Shown here: one piece after another, positions 44,850 through 55,000 of the stretch
Position numbering within the stretch: position 1 is the stretch's first letter
Layout of the letters: the number at the start of each line of letters is the position of its first letter
Assembly: GCF_013393945.1 (NCBI RefSeq)
Contig: NZ_CP040297.1
Location: forward strand, 1,206,001 to 1,270,000
DNA from: Nostoc sp. TCL26-01
GTDB taxonomy: Bacteria; Cyanobacteriota; Cyanobacteriia; Cyanobacteriales; Nostocaceae
DNA: 64,000 bases
Direction: 5' to 3'
Program-made: the position numbers and the translations under genes
Notes under the pieces: generated by a model
The model's input: only the letters and a program-made list of their open reading frames with translations
Database searches by the model: none
Told to the model about the DNA's origin: nothing

Positions 44850-47800
44850 ATGTCTTGGTGGAATCCATTCGATTGGGTAAGCTGGTTATCGGGCAAAATT
44901 TCCTACGCCTTCGATAAAATCGGAGATGGTTTAGATTTTGCCTTTGAGCAAGTCGGCTTAGACTTTGTGGGAGATGGTGCAAATTGGTTAAGTGATAAAA
45001 TAGGACAAAAAATTCAAGGGACAGTTGATCGAGCTGTTAATTATGTCAAGTCACTGCCTAGTAACTTGGAACAAGATTTTAAGGATCTTTTTAACGAGCA
45101 AATCTACACCAATTTTGGTAAATGGTTTGGAACTAACTTATTAAATGCTGCTGAACTGGCGGGAATTCCTGAGATTTTAGAAACAGCCGCAGACATCATT
45201 AAGTTTAATACTCGTACCTTAACTGCCAGAGAAAAGGAGCTTGCCAGAAGCGTTTTCGGTGACTCCATTCGCTTAGATTTAGTGCGGATTGATGAATATA
45301 CCTTTACTGGACTGTTGAACGGCGATCGCGCTTACACTACTTTCCACACGATTAATACTTGGGGTGGCATCAGTGATGATACCTTGATTCACGAATTAAC
45401 CCATGTTTGGCAGTTTGAACGCTATGGTGCGGATTATATACCCAGGGCGATTGATGCTCAAGCCAACGATGGCTATGACTATGGTGGTGTGAGTGAATTA
45501 CTCAACCGGATGTTTCAAGGGAAAGGACTCAGTAGTTTCAATTATGAGCAGCAAGCTCAAATTGTTCAAGATTATTACAGTCGGATAGAATCTGGTAACT
45601 ATAGTGATTTGGGTATCTATGCGTACTATGTCAAGCAGGTTTCTAGCTTACCGCTAAGTCAACTCAATCATAACAATGATGTTCTGATCGGCGGTAATGG
45701 CAACGATTACCTCAATGGTGGAATAGGGAACGATGCTATTTATGGTCAAGGAGGAGATGACATTCTCCATGGAGAAGCAGGTAACGATACTCTCGATGGC
45801 GGCGCAGGAAACGATGTTCTCAGAGGTGGTGGTAGCGGTGTAGCTTTCGGTGAAATAATCGTCGCCAATTCTGGCTTCAACGTGAATGGAGGCGGTTGGA
45901 GTAGCTTTGATCGCTACCCCCGCCAAGTTGCAGATGTCAATGGTGACGGTCGGGCAGATATCATTGGTTTTGGGATTGATACTGTTTATGTCGGCCTCGG
46001 TCAAGCTGATGGTACTTTTGGTCCAGGCTTTGCAGCGATCGCTGATTTTGCCCCGAACAATGGTGGTTGGACGAGCTTCAACAGCTATCCCCGCCAAGTT
46101 GCCGATGTCAATGGTGATGGTCGAGCAGATATCGTCGGTTTTGGCATCGATACCGTTTATGTCGCCCTTGGTCAAGCTAATGGTACATTTGGTCAACCGA
46201 TCGCGGCGATCGCTGACTTTGCCCCGAATAATGGTGGTTGGACGAGCTTCAACAGCTATCCCCGCCAAGTTGCAGATGTGAATGGTGATGGTCGAGCAGA
46301 TATTGTCGGTTTTGGCATTGATACTGTTTATGTTGCCCTTGGTCAAGCTAATGGCACATTTGGTCAGTCCATTGCTGCGATCGCTGACTTCGCCCCGAAC
46401 AGTGGTGGTTGGAGTAGCTTTGATCGCTATCCCCGCCAACTTGCAGATGTCAATGGCGATGGCCGGGCTGATATCGTGGGTTTTGGCATTGATACTGTTT
46501 ATGTTGCCCTTGGTCAAGCTAATGGTACATTTGGTGGAGCGATCGCTGCAACTAACCAATTTACCGAAATCAATGGTGGTTGGAATAGTTTCAATCGCTA
46601 TCCCCGCCAACTCGCAGATGTCAATGGTGATGGTCGGGCTGATATCGTGGGTTTTGGGCAAAATGGTGTGTATGCAGCCCTCGGTCAAGCTAACGGTACT
46701 TTTGGCGGAGCAGTCTATGTTCATAATGATTTCAACGTCATTGGCGGTGGTTGGAGTAGCTTTGATCGCTATCCCCGCCAAGTTGCTGATGTCAATGGTG
46801 ATGGTCGGGCTGACATCATTGGTTTTGGCAATAATAATGTATATGTTGCCTTGTCTGGTGATGGCAATGACACCTTGAATGGCGGAGAAGGCAACGATAG
46901 CCTAGACGGAGGTACTGGTAACGATACCCTCATCGGCGGTGGTGGCTACGACACCGCTTTCTACAGCCAATCATATACCAGCTATAATACCTATTTCACC
47001 CGTGAGGGATACTTACAAGTCGCAGGTAGCGACGGCACTGACCTGTTAATAGGTATTGAGCAAGTCAACTTTGGTGATGGCGGAGTCTACAAAATTTACA
47101 ATGGAGATGGGGGTAATAACATCCTCACTGCCGATCCTTTCTACTGGTCTTTTCTTTACGGCGGTGGCGGTAACGATACTTTAACCGGTGGTAACTACAC
47201 CGACACACTTTATGGAGGCAATGGTAACGATACCCTAATCGGTGGCACTGGCTACGACTTTGCTATCTACAGCGAAGTGTATACCAACTATAATGTCTCC
47301 TTTAATGGCAATGGAGATATACAAGTTACTGGTAGTGAAGGGACTGACATACTCAAAGGTATTGAGCAAATCAACTTTGCTGGCGGCGGAGTCTATAAAG
47401 TTTACACCGGAGATGGTAATAATAACACCATCATCAGTGATCCTAACTACTGGGCTGTGCTTGATGGCGGTAACGGCAACGACACTCTAATCAGTGGTTA
47501 CGGCAACGATATCCTCTCTGGTGGTGCTGGAGACGACTATCTGAATGGTGGTTCTGGTGCAGATAAAATGTTTGGTGGTAGTGGTAACGACACCTACATT
47601 GTCGATAATACTGCTGATGTAATTACTGAGTATGCTGGTCAAGGAACTGATATTGTCTACGCTACTAGCAGCTATACCTTGGCAGCAAACGTGGAAAACT
47701 TAACCTTAAATGGTACTGCGGCGATTAATGGTATTGGTAACGTTCTCAACAACGTTATTACTGGTAATGCTGCCAATAACTCTATTGCTGGTGGCGATGG

Positions 47801-48650
47801 CAACGATATTCTCAATGGTGGAGCAGGGGACGACTACCTCAACGGCGGCGCTGGCGCTGATAAAATGTTTGGTGGTAGCGGTAACGACAAGTACCTTGTT
47901 GATAATGGTGATGTCGTAATTGAGAATGCTTCTGAGGGAACTGATACCGTCATCACAGGCAAAACCTATACCTTGGGAGCAAACGTTGAAAACCTCACCT
48001 TGACAGATTCTGCTGTCATCAATGGCACGGGTAACGACTTGAATAACTATATTTTAGGTAACGCTGCCGCTAACATCATCGACGGGAGAGGGGGAGATGA
48101 TCAAATCAATGGCAGAGCCGGCGATGATGTGATTAATGGTGGTGCTGGCAATGACACAATTGCTGGTGACATTGGCAATGACAACATTGATGGTGGAACA
48201 GGTAACGATATCCTCTATGGTAACGAGGGCAACGACACCCTGCGAGGTTCCACAGGTAATGATGTCCTCTACGGTAACGATGGTAATGACACACTTTTCG
48301 GTGGCGATGACAAAGACGTATTAACTGGCGGTAATGGTAACGATATCTTAGCTGGCGGTAATGGTATTGATACTCTCTTTGGTGGTTTAGGCGCAGATAA
48401 ATTCAGATTCAACTCTCGAACTGAAGGTATCGACATCATCAAAGACTTCAACCGTACTGAAGGCGACAAGATTGAAATCATCAAATCAAGTTTTGGCGCT
48501 ACCTCCCTCAGCCAATTCAAATATAACAGCAGTACTGGTGGTTTATTCTTTGATGCTTCACCCACGGATAATCTGGCAGCTATTCAGTTAGGAACTCTTG
48601 AAAATAAGCCGGCTGGTTTCTCAACTCAACTCGATATTGTTCTGGTCTAA
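44850..48650 (+). CDS. RTX protein with metalloprotease-like head and six FG-GAP-like repeats
   Basis: A 1266-residue protein for type I secretion, with no Sec signal. Residues about 115-280 contain a zinc-protease-like HELTH motif at His181-His185 within a DUF4157-like setting ([34 protein letters not shown]). After a first RTX cluster come six roughly 51-residue units with the pattern [20 protein letters not shown] followed by RADIxGFG, resembling FG-GAP/VCBS repeats. The rest is RTX nonapeptide arrays with two long modules each of two kinds and a C-terminal [19 protein letters not shown] tail. CAGGAG precedes the ATG. Secreted calcium-dependent protease or surface protein is inferred. Confidence 0.9.
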   Translation: MSWWNPFDWVSWLSGKISYAFDKIGDGLDFAFEQVGLDFVGDGANWLSDKIGQKIQGTVDRAVNYVKSLPSNLEQDFKDLFNEQIYTNFGKWFGTNLLNAAELAGIPEILETAADIIKFNTRTLTAREKELARSVFGDSIRLDLVRIDEYTFTGLLNGDRAYTTFHTINTWGGISDDTLIHELTHVWQFERYGADYIPRAIDAQANDGYDYGGVSELLNRMFQGKGLSSFNYEQQAQIVQDYYSRIESGNYSDLGIYAYYVKQVSSLPLSQLNHNNDVLIGGNGNDYLNGGIGNDAIYGQGGDDILHGEAGNDTLDGGAGNDVLRGGGSGVAFGEIIVANSGFNVNGGGWSSFDRYPRQVADVNGDGRADIIGFGIDTVYVGLGQADGTFGPGFAAIADFAPNNGGWTSFNSYPRQVADVNGDGRADIVGFGIDTVYVALGQANGTFGQPIAAIADFAPNNGGWTSFNSYPRQVADVNGDGRADIVGFGIDTVYVALGQANGTFGQSIAAIADFAPNSGGWSSFDRYPRQLADVNGDGRADIVGFGIDTVYVALGQANGTFGGAIAATNQFTEINGGWNSFNRYPRQLADVNGDGRADIVGFGQNGVYAALGQANGTFGGAVYVHNDFNVIGGGWSSFDRYPRQVADVNGDGRADIIGFGNNNVYVALSGDGNDTLNGGEGNDSLDGGTGNDTLIGGGGYDTAFYSQSYTSYNTYFTREGYLQVAGSDGTDLLIGIEQVNFGDGGVYKIYNGDGGNNILTADPFYWSFLYGGGGNDTLTGGNYTDTLYGGNGNDTLIGGTGYDFAIYSEVYTNYNVSFNGNGDIQVTGSEGTDILKGIEQINFAGGGVYKVYTGDGNNNTIISDPNYWAVLDGGNGNDTLISGYGNDILSGGAGDDYLNGGSGADKMFGGSGNDTYIVDNTADVITEYAGQGTDIVYATSSYTLAANVENLTLNGTAAINGIGNVLNNVITGNAANNSIAGGDGNDILNGGAGDDYLNGGAGADKMFGGSGNDKYLVDNGDVVIENASEGTDTVITGKTYTLGANVENLTLTDSAVINGTGNDLNNYILGNAAANIIDGRGGDDQINGRAGDDVINGGAGNDTIAGDIGNDNIDGGTGNDILYGNEGNDTLRGSTGNDVLYGNDGNDTLFGGDDKDVLTGGNGNDILAGGNGIDTLFGGLGADKFRFNSRTEGIDIIKDFNRTEGDKIEIIKSSFGATSLSQFKYNSSTGGLFFDASPTDNLAAIQLGTLENKPAGFSTQLDIVLV

Positions 48651-48657
48651 TTATTTG

Positions 48658-48687
48658 TAGGTTGAAGCTCAGAGGGTGACAACCTAC
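48658..48687 (+). terminator. Stem-loop just after the RTX metalloprotease-like gene
   Basis: GTAGGTTG at 48658-48665 pairs with CAACCTAC at 48680-48687, starting eight bases after the stop. There is no strong T-run. Confidence 0.4.
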
Positions 48688-48882
48688 CTATAAAGTTTGC
48701 TGCATAAGAGATAGGGCATAAAAACCACGCTGAAAATAGAAATATGGTGCGTTACGGCTGATTTTTACTTTCTCAAACTTCCAAATCCTTGCACAGCCTT
48801 AACACACCCTACCTGAATACTTACTTTATAAATAAGCGCTTATATATTTGCAGCATAATAGTAAATTTATCCGCGCCGTAAG

Positions 48883-49065
48883 CTAACACAAAAAATGCTA
48901 ATTATGTACCAATACGGTTCAGTTAAGGCTAAAAACTATAACTGGTGTAGGTTGGGTTGAAGAATGAAACCCAACAGTATCAAGACTTTGTTGGGTTTCG
49001 CTGTCGCTCAACCCAACCTACTTTTCTGCTTAACTGAACTAACACAAAAAATGCTAATTATGTAC
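48883..49065. repeat. Nested palindromic element between 27-bp direct repeats
   Basis: A 27-bp sequence at 48883-48909 is repeated perfectly at 49039-49065. Between them are outer inverted repeats GTTCAGTTAAG (48917-48927) and CTTAACTGAAC (49029-49039), and inner ones GTAGGTTGGGTTGA (48947-48960) and TCAACCCAACCTAC (49008-49021). It lies in the 597-bp gap; no gene is seen there. Confidence 0.85.
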
Positions 49066-49095
49066 ATCAATTAAATATCTCCCCAGTTATTTCTT

Positions 49096-49130
49096 ACTGT
49101 TACATCGAGATGTAACAGTTTTTCTTTTTG
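49096..49130 (+). terminator. Rho-independent-type terminator
   Basis: ACTGTTACAT, loop cgag, ATGTAACAGT, then TTTTCTTTTT on the plus strand. A perfect 10-bp stem with a T-run; it may end transcripts from the RTX gene or protect the kinase gene region. Confidence 0.7.
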
Positions 49131-49247
49131 CCTTATTTTTATACTATTTACATCAGTAGTATTTAAATATTTTTATTGACTAGTTACCGATTGCTCGACA
49201 TCATTTTTTGGGTTCCAAGCTACGGGAAATAGCTAATTAGTAAAAAT

Positions 49248-50729
49248 TCATTTCTTAAAGTATCTCAAATTATAACGTTCTTGGTATTTTGCAATATAAT
49301 CTACATTGCGTTGCTCTAATTTGGAAAGTAATTTTGTCGGAAATGTCTTGGGTGAATATGTAGGATTATACCAAGGTTGATTATTAAAATAATCTTGTAA
49401 ACCAGGAGTGTCAAAACGGCGACCATGACGAGCGAAAATGGTATTTCGCATAATATCTAGTTGCAAGCCATCTTTATTTTCCAAATCTGCATCAGTTACA
49501 GGTCTTTCAGATAGCCAAACATAATTGTCGTCGTTGTTGGTTGGGTTGACATCTACTGATTTTGATATATTCGTGGGTTGTGTGGGGGATATCACTACTG
49601 ATTTTGAAATGCTTGTCGGTTGTGTAGAAGATGTAACTACTGGTGGTGTAACGGGAGGTTGGGAAACAATGGGGGTGGGTGTGATTGATGATGTGACTTC
49701 GGGTGTAATCTTTTGTTCTTGTCTAAATACCGAAGCAAAAATTATAGATGCACCAACTAATCCTCCAGCAATTAAACTCCCAAAGAGAATACCTTTTTGA
49801 TTATTACTGGTAACTGTCGCCTTGGGTGCTACAGGAACAGTGGGTGTCGGTGGTGTAGATACAGGCGATGGGGGAGAGTATGGTTGTGTGGGTGGAATGG
49901 GATTGGTAGTGCCTTGCAAAGCGTCTAACATAGCTCTAGCTGTCGGGTAGCGATCGCGTGGATGATAAGCGATCGCCCGATCAATTACACTAGCCATCAC
50001 GGGACTAATATGACTGGCATACTCTCGCCACATAATCTCACCCATCTGAGGATCTGTTGCTAATTCTTGTGGCTGTCTACCAGTTAATAAATATATAGCT
50101 GTCAAACCTAAACTATATAAATCACTAGAATAAACTGGTCTACCTGCGGCTTGTTCGCTGGGCATATATCCAGGTGTGCCAATAACAATGGAACTGGTAG
50201 GTAACCCATGGGAGTTTACCACTGTTCCCATCGATTCCCGCACCGCACCAAAATCAATCAACACAGGTTTACCATCACGATGACGCAGAATAATGTTATC
50301 CGGTTTGATATCGCGGTGAACGATGTGTTTGGAATGAACGTATTCCAAAACTGGTAACAAACTCACCAAAAGTTCCTGGACAGCGCTTTCACTGAATAAC
50401 CCCTGCTGTCGCAGTTTTGCTGTCAGTGTATCCCCTTCTATCCACTCCTGGACTAAATAAAATTGCCCGGTTGTCGTAAAGTAAGCATAGAGTACAGGGA
50501 TTTGGTCGGTCGTTCCCCCCAGTTCTTCTAAAATTGCGGCTTCTCTTTGAAACCTTTCTTGTACTAGCTGGTAGATTTGGGGGTTATTTTGAATTGGTCG
50601 TAGCTGTTTTACCACACATCGGCGCTGGGAGGGCATATAAGTATCTTCAGCGAGATAAGTTTCACCAAACCCACCAGCGCCTAATGTCCGAATAACTTGA
50701 TAGCGATCGTTTAACAGCTGTGTTGTCAT
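49248..50729 (-). CDS. Serine/threonine protein kinase with transmembrane segment and YARHG domain
   Basis: A 493-residue Hanks-type kinase. GAGGFGETYLAED is the glycine loop, HRDIKPDNIILR the catalytic loop and DFGAV the metal motif; the kinase spans 1-270. A Pro/Thr-rich linker, a membrane helix (ILFGSLIAGGLVGASIIFAS, about 315-335) and a second linker lead to a C-terminal YARHG domain (LDIMRNTIFARHGRRF, NNQPWYNP). The YARHG part would lie outside the cytoplasm. Such kinases sense cell-envelope signals; the target is unknown. It sits between RTX and toxin-antitoxin genes. Confidence 0.93.
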   Translation of the reverse strand: MTTQLLNDRYQVIRTLGAGGFGETYLAEDTYMPSQRRCVVKQLRPIQNNPQIYQLVQERFQREAAILEELGGTTDQIPVLYAYFTTTGQFYLVQEWIEGDTLTAKLRQQGLFSESAVQELLVSLLPVLEYVHSKHIVHRDIKPDNIILRHRDGKPVLIDFGAVRESMGTVVNSHGLPTSSIVIGTPGYMPSEQAAGRPVYSSDLYSLGLTAIYLLTGRQPQELATDPQMGEIMWREYASHISPVMASVIDRAIAYHPRDRYPTARAMLDALQGTTNPIPPTQPYSPPSPVSTPPTPTVPVAPKATVTSNNQKGILFGSLIAGGLVGASIIFASVFRQEQKITPEVTSSITPTPIVSQPPVTPPVVTSSTQPTSISKSVVISPTQPTNISKSVDVNPTNNDDNYVWLSERPVTDADLENKDGLQLDIMRNTIFARHGRRFDTPGLQDYFNNQPWYNPTYSPKTFPTKLLSKLEQRNVDYIAKYQERYNLRYFKK

Positions 50730-50889
50730 AAGAGACGCAGAAGTTTAGGGACTAGTCATTACAGTATGACAAAGCGAAAATCAACAGTCAAAAGACTTAG
50801 AGGTTTTTTGAAAAGTTTTTAGTACATAAAACCGTTGTGAGTAATAATACATGAGTGTAATAACTGTTTTACTAGCGATCGCTAGACTT

Positions 50890-51189
50890 TCAAATATTTC
50901 TATCCTGCCATTGTTTAGGGTCACGTTTGACATGAAAGCAGGCGATAATAGTAATTACATCTTCTGACAAAATATACATTATTCCATAAGGAAATCGACG
51001 TATTAAAACTCGTCGTACTTGTCGATACACTTCAGGATAAGCTAAAGGGTTGCGTCCGATTAATGCCAAACTACTATCGACAGCACGTACAAATTCTGAA
51101 CCTAATCCAGAACTACGTTGCTCGTACCATTCAAAACCATCTTGGATATCAAGCTCTGCTTCTTGGCTAATAATTAACTGATAAATCAT
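50890..51189 (-). CDS. RelE/ParE family toxin
   Basis: A 99-residue toxin: YQLIISQEAELDIQDGFEWY, RSSGLGSEFVRAVDSSLALI, RRFPYGIMYIL and a C-terminal IIACFHVKRDPKQW. This is the RelE/ParE fold; members either cut mRNA on the ribosome or poison gyrase. Its ATG overlaps the antitoxin stop by four bases (51186-51189), so the two are coupled. Confidence 0.92.
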   Translation of the reverse strand: MIYQLIISQEAELDIQDGFEWYEQRSSGLGSEFVRAVDSSLALIGRNPLAYPEVYRQVRRVLIRRFPYGIMYILSEDVITIIACFHVKRDPKQWQDRNI

Positions 51190-51407
51190 TGACCAAAACC
51201 TAGTCTTTGTTTAACCTCTTCCCAGGTTGAACCTTGATTTGGGTTTTGACGATGTGTTTCTAAACGTCTATCCAATTCTTGTTTTTGCTCGTTGCTCAGA
51301 GTTACTGCATTAGTATCATTCAGAATGCTATCCCATAAATCCTCTGCAAGTTGTATTCGTTCGGATACACTTAATTGGGAAATATCAACGTTTAATAAAG
51401 GATTCAT
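51186..51407 (-). CDS. Addiction-module antitoxin
   Basis: A 73-residue protein: VSERIQLAEDLWDSILND, LSNEQKQELDRRLETHRQNP and a final STWEEVKQRLG. It matches the addiction-module component family that pairs with RelE/ParE toxins. It comes first in the operon and overlaps the toxin gene. Confidence 0.92.
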   Translation of the reverse strand: MNPLLNVDISQLSVSERIQLAEDLWDSILNDTNAVTLSNEQKQELDRRLETHRQNPNQGSTWEEVKQRLGFGQ

Positions 51408-51525
51408 GGTTATTTGCTATTGTTGACTAACATCTACAATTTTAAGCTATTGCTTAATCAGATTCCCAGATCCCCAACTTTTCAAAAAAGTCAGGGATCT
51501 TGCCCCTCATACAATAGGTGATCAG

Positions 51526-51795
51526 CTACCATTTTTTAGAGCGTCGTTCCCGTCGCATTTCTTTGACCATCTCACTAATTTCTTGAAGAGTAGGTTCATC
51601 GGCATCTACTCCTAAAGTTTCAATTTTTTCTGATAATTCTGCCCAAGTCAATTGTTTACTAATTTTTTTAAATACAATTTCATCTTCTCTAACCAAGACT
51701 TCGTATTCTGTCAAAGGTTGGAGTTTAACTAACACCTCTGGCGGGATTTCGAGTTTTCCTTCAGCCGTCACTTTGGCAACAATATTTGTATTCAT
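51526..51795 (-). CDS. AbrB-type antitoxin-like protein, orphan
   Basis: An 89-residue protein with a beta-strand swapped-hairpin-like start (AKVTAEGKLEIPPEVLVKLQ, YEVLVREDEIVFKK) and a helical end (TLQEISEMVKEMRRER). It is a paralogue of the protein at 56158, which is followed by a PIN toxin. Here no toxin follows: the next gene downstream belongs to another toxin-antitoxin pair. Its upstream region is duplicated too. It is probably a leftover antitoxin or a regulator. Confidence 0.7.
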   Translation of the reverse strand: MNTNIVAKVTAEGKLEIPPEVLVKLQPLTEYEVLVREDEIVFKKISKQLTWAELSEKIETLGVDADEPTLQEISEMVKEMRRERRSKKW

Positions 51796-51840
51796 AGTTT
51801 AAATTTACCAGTTTTATAAATTTTATCCTTTTCTTCCTTA

Positions 51841-51995
51841 TCTCCCCACCTCCCATTAGGAAGCGCGAGAACGAAAAAATCAGACTTTGCCGAGGAAGTT
51901 CGTTACAAAAACAGAAACCAGAACCACAACTCTCAACCGCACCCATAAAATCAACATAAAGTTTCAGCAATATTACTGGCGACGATTAAATAATT
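51841..51995. promoter_or_regulatory. Duplicated divergent control region, copy A
   Basis: Most of this block recurs at 56533-56682. Shared blocks are taggaagcg, aaaatcagactttg/t, ttcgttacaaaaacagaaac and aaagtttcagcaatat. It lies between an antitoxin gene on the left and the TPR-CHAT gene on the right; copy B lies between the paralogous antitoxin and the trypsin gene. Confidence 0.7.
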
Positions 51996-52067
51996 GACTA
52001 ATAATCGGCATTGATGCCGACGGAATAAGGCTGTAAATAATCACTGATTGAGAAGTAAGGCTAAAGA

Positions 52068-55000
52068 ATGAAGAGGAGTGCAAAGTCTCAACGGGTTTGC
52101 TGGTGGTTTTTACCAAAATTGACCCACTACAGTTTAACTTTGTTGCTGAGTGCGGTTTTAATGTCTGATGCTATGGGGGCGACACCGAGAAACCGAGGGT
52201 TGCAGATAGCACGGGATACAAAAACAGTTGCGCAAGAGACCATAAGCCAAACTAACACCCCAGACATCTATCGTGTTGCAGCTGAAAAAGCAGACGCAGA
52301 AGCTAACAAGTTAAACACAAAAACAACACCCATTACTCAAATCATTGCTAAACATAAAGAAGCCCTCAAATATTGGCGTTTAGCAAAAGACCTCAAGAAA
52401 GAAGCTCAAAAGCTCAACACAATTTCTGGATTATATTATGTCCGTGGTGAATATCCGCAAGTTTTGAAATATGCACAGGAAGCAGTGATTGTTTGTCAAG
52501 CTATAGGCGATCGCGAATCTGAGGCATTAGCTACTACTTTCATTGCTTTGAGCTATGAACAAATGGGAGAATACCAAAAGGCGATCGACGCTATAAAAGT
52601 CTCACTACAGTTTACTCAACACGTCGGAGCGCGATTTGGTATTTTACTAAACATTGCCCGGAATCATGATAAATTAGGTGAAAAACAGAAAGTACTTGAT
52701 TCTTACAATCAAGCTCTAGCTTTCTCAAAAGAAACAGGTGATGTCGTCAAACAAGCTGAATCACTTCAATCTATTGCTTATCATTACTTCTTATCTGGTG
52801 AAATAGATAAAAGCATAGAAATTCTTCAGCAAGCAAATAATCTCGATCCAGAATTTAAAAGAGAAAAAAGCAAAACCAATCTGCTTTACCTTTCGTTATC
52901 AAGCCTCAGTTGTGTAGATAAATTAGCATCATTAAACAAGCCTTCCCAGATTGACAAATCAGTAACCAATAATTCTGACCCAGCTATCAACAATAATATC
53001 GAAAATTTCCAACAAAATGCTCAAAAATATCGCACACTAGAAATTCTTAGAAGTGAAGCCGATTTTCTAGAACTGCTTGGCGGTCTGGAATACGCAAGAA
53101 TTGGGGAATATCAAAAAGCCCTGGAAGTTTATCAACAAGCACTCAAACTTAGGCAAATAATGAGCGCTAAACCTGAAGAAGTAGAGACACTTACCGATAT
53201 TGGTCATATTCTCAACTCGCAAGGAAAAAAACAAGAAGCGATTAATGCCCTCAATCAAGCATTAGATATTCAACGTCAGCTTAAAACTCGTCCCGCCCAA
53301 GCAAATACTTTACTAACTCTAGGTGATGTTTACTTGTCTTTAGGAGCATATTCTGAAAGTTTAAATGCCTATAAACAAGCATTATTTTTATCACAAATTA
53401 CTGGCAAGCGGAACGATGAAATTGACACTCTCAAACAGATTGGTATTATCTATAAAAAATTGCAACAATACCCACAAGCCTTAAATTATTATCAGCAAGC
53501 TTTGTCTATATCCCAAAAAACTGGAAACTGTCAACGAGAAGCTTTCTTACTAGTTAATATTAGTCGCCATCACTTCGCAGCAGAAAATTATCAACAAGCG
53601 GTTAATTTTAGTAATCAGGCTTTAGCGGTGGTTCAGAAATTAGATATAGATGAGTACAAATTAAGTGGAGAATCTCAGATATTTGATATTCTTGCTCAAG
53701 TTGCAATTAAACAAGGAAATTATGCCAAAGCTTTAGAATATTCTCAAAAAGCTAGAAAATTGGGTCGAGAATCCGCCTTTAAGCAAATAGAGGCGAATGC
53801 GATCGCCACAATTGCTGAAGCTTACCAAGCCCTCAAACAACCCCAAAAAGCCATACAAACTTATCAAGAACAACTTGCTTTGTATCAGGAAATGGGCTTA
53901 CTTTCCGAACAAGCTCAAAGCCTCTACAATATTGCTAAACTGCAACAGCAAAATAACCAATTGCCAGCAGCTATCACCGAAATAGATAAAGCGATCGCCA
54001 TTATCGAAAACATCCGCCAAGAAGTTGCTAGTGAAGACTTACGTACTTCCTACTTCGCTACAGTACAGGATTATTATAAGTTCTACATCGACCTTTTAAT
54101 GCAACTGCACAAAAAAGACCCATCCCAAGGATACGATGCTTTGGCACTGCAAGTGAGCGATCGCTCCCGCGCCCGTGGTCTAATAGAACTACTCACCGAA
54201 GCAAACATAGACATCAAAAAAGGCATTGACCCAAAACTTTTAGCAGAAGAACGCCGTCTACAATGGCAAATCAATGCTAGAGAAAAATTACTATCAGAAC
54301 TATCATCTAAAAAAGAAACCCCAGAACAACTTTTAACCAACACCAAACAACAACTCCAAGACCTACTCAAACAACAGCGAGAACTGGAAGTCAAAATCCG
54401 CACCAGCAACCCTGAATATGCCGACTTAAAATATCCCCAACCGCTAACTCTCAAACAAATTCAACAACAATTAGATAAAAACACACTGCTATTGCAATAT
54501 TCTTTAGGTGCAGAACGTAGCTACCTTTGGGCTGTCACACCCGACTCTCTCCATAGCTATGAACTCCCCGGACGCGAGAAGATAGACAAAGTAGCCAAGA
54601 ATTTATACAACAACTACTTAAAAAATCCAGGATACCAGGGAGTTTCCCCAGAAGATACAGCCAAAGCTGCTAATGAACTAAGTCAACTTATCCTTGCACC
54701 CGTTGCTGATAAATTGGGGCAGAAACGCCTAGTAATTGTTGGTGATGAAGCCTTACAATACATTCCCTTCGCCGCCTTAACTGACCTAACCCCCCAACCC
54801 CCTTCCCTGGTAGGGAAGGGGGAGCAAGATAAACTCCCCTCTCCTAAGAGGAGAGGGGTTGGGGGAGAGGTCAATTATCAACCATTGGTAGTCAACCATG
54901 AAATTATCTCTCTACCTTCCGCCTCCACCATTGCCATTATCAGGAAACAAACCAAAGGACGAACAAAAGCACCGAAAACCCTAGCCATCCTGGCAGACCC

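Noticed and set aside
45654..46878. Long frames on both other strands over the FG-GAP-like repeats
   Set aside because: They arise from the repeated in-frame structure of the RTX gene and read as low-complexity repeats.
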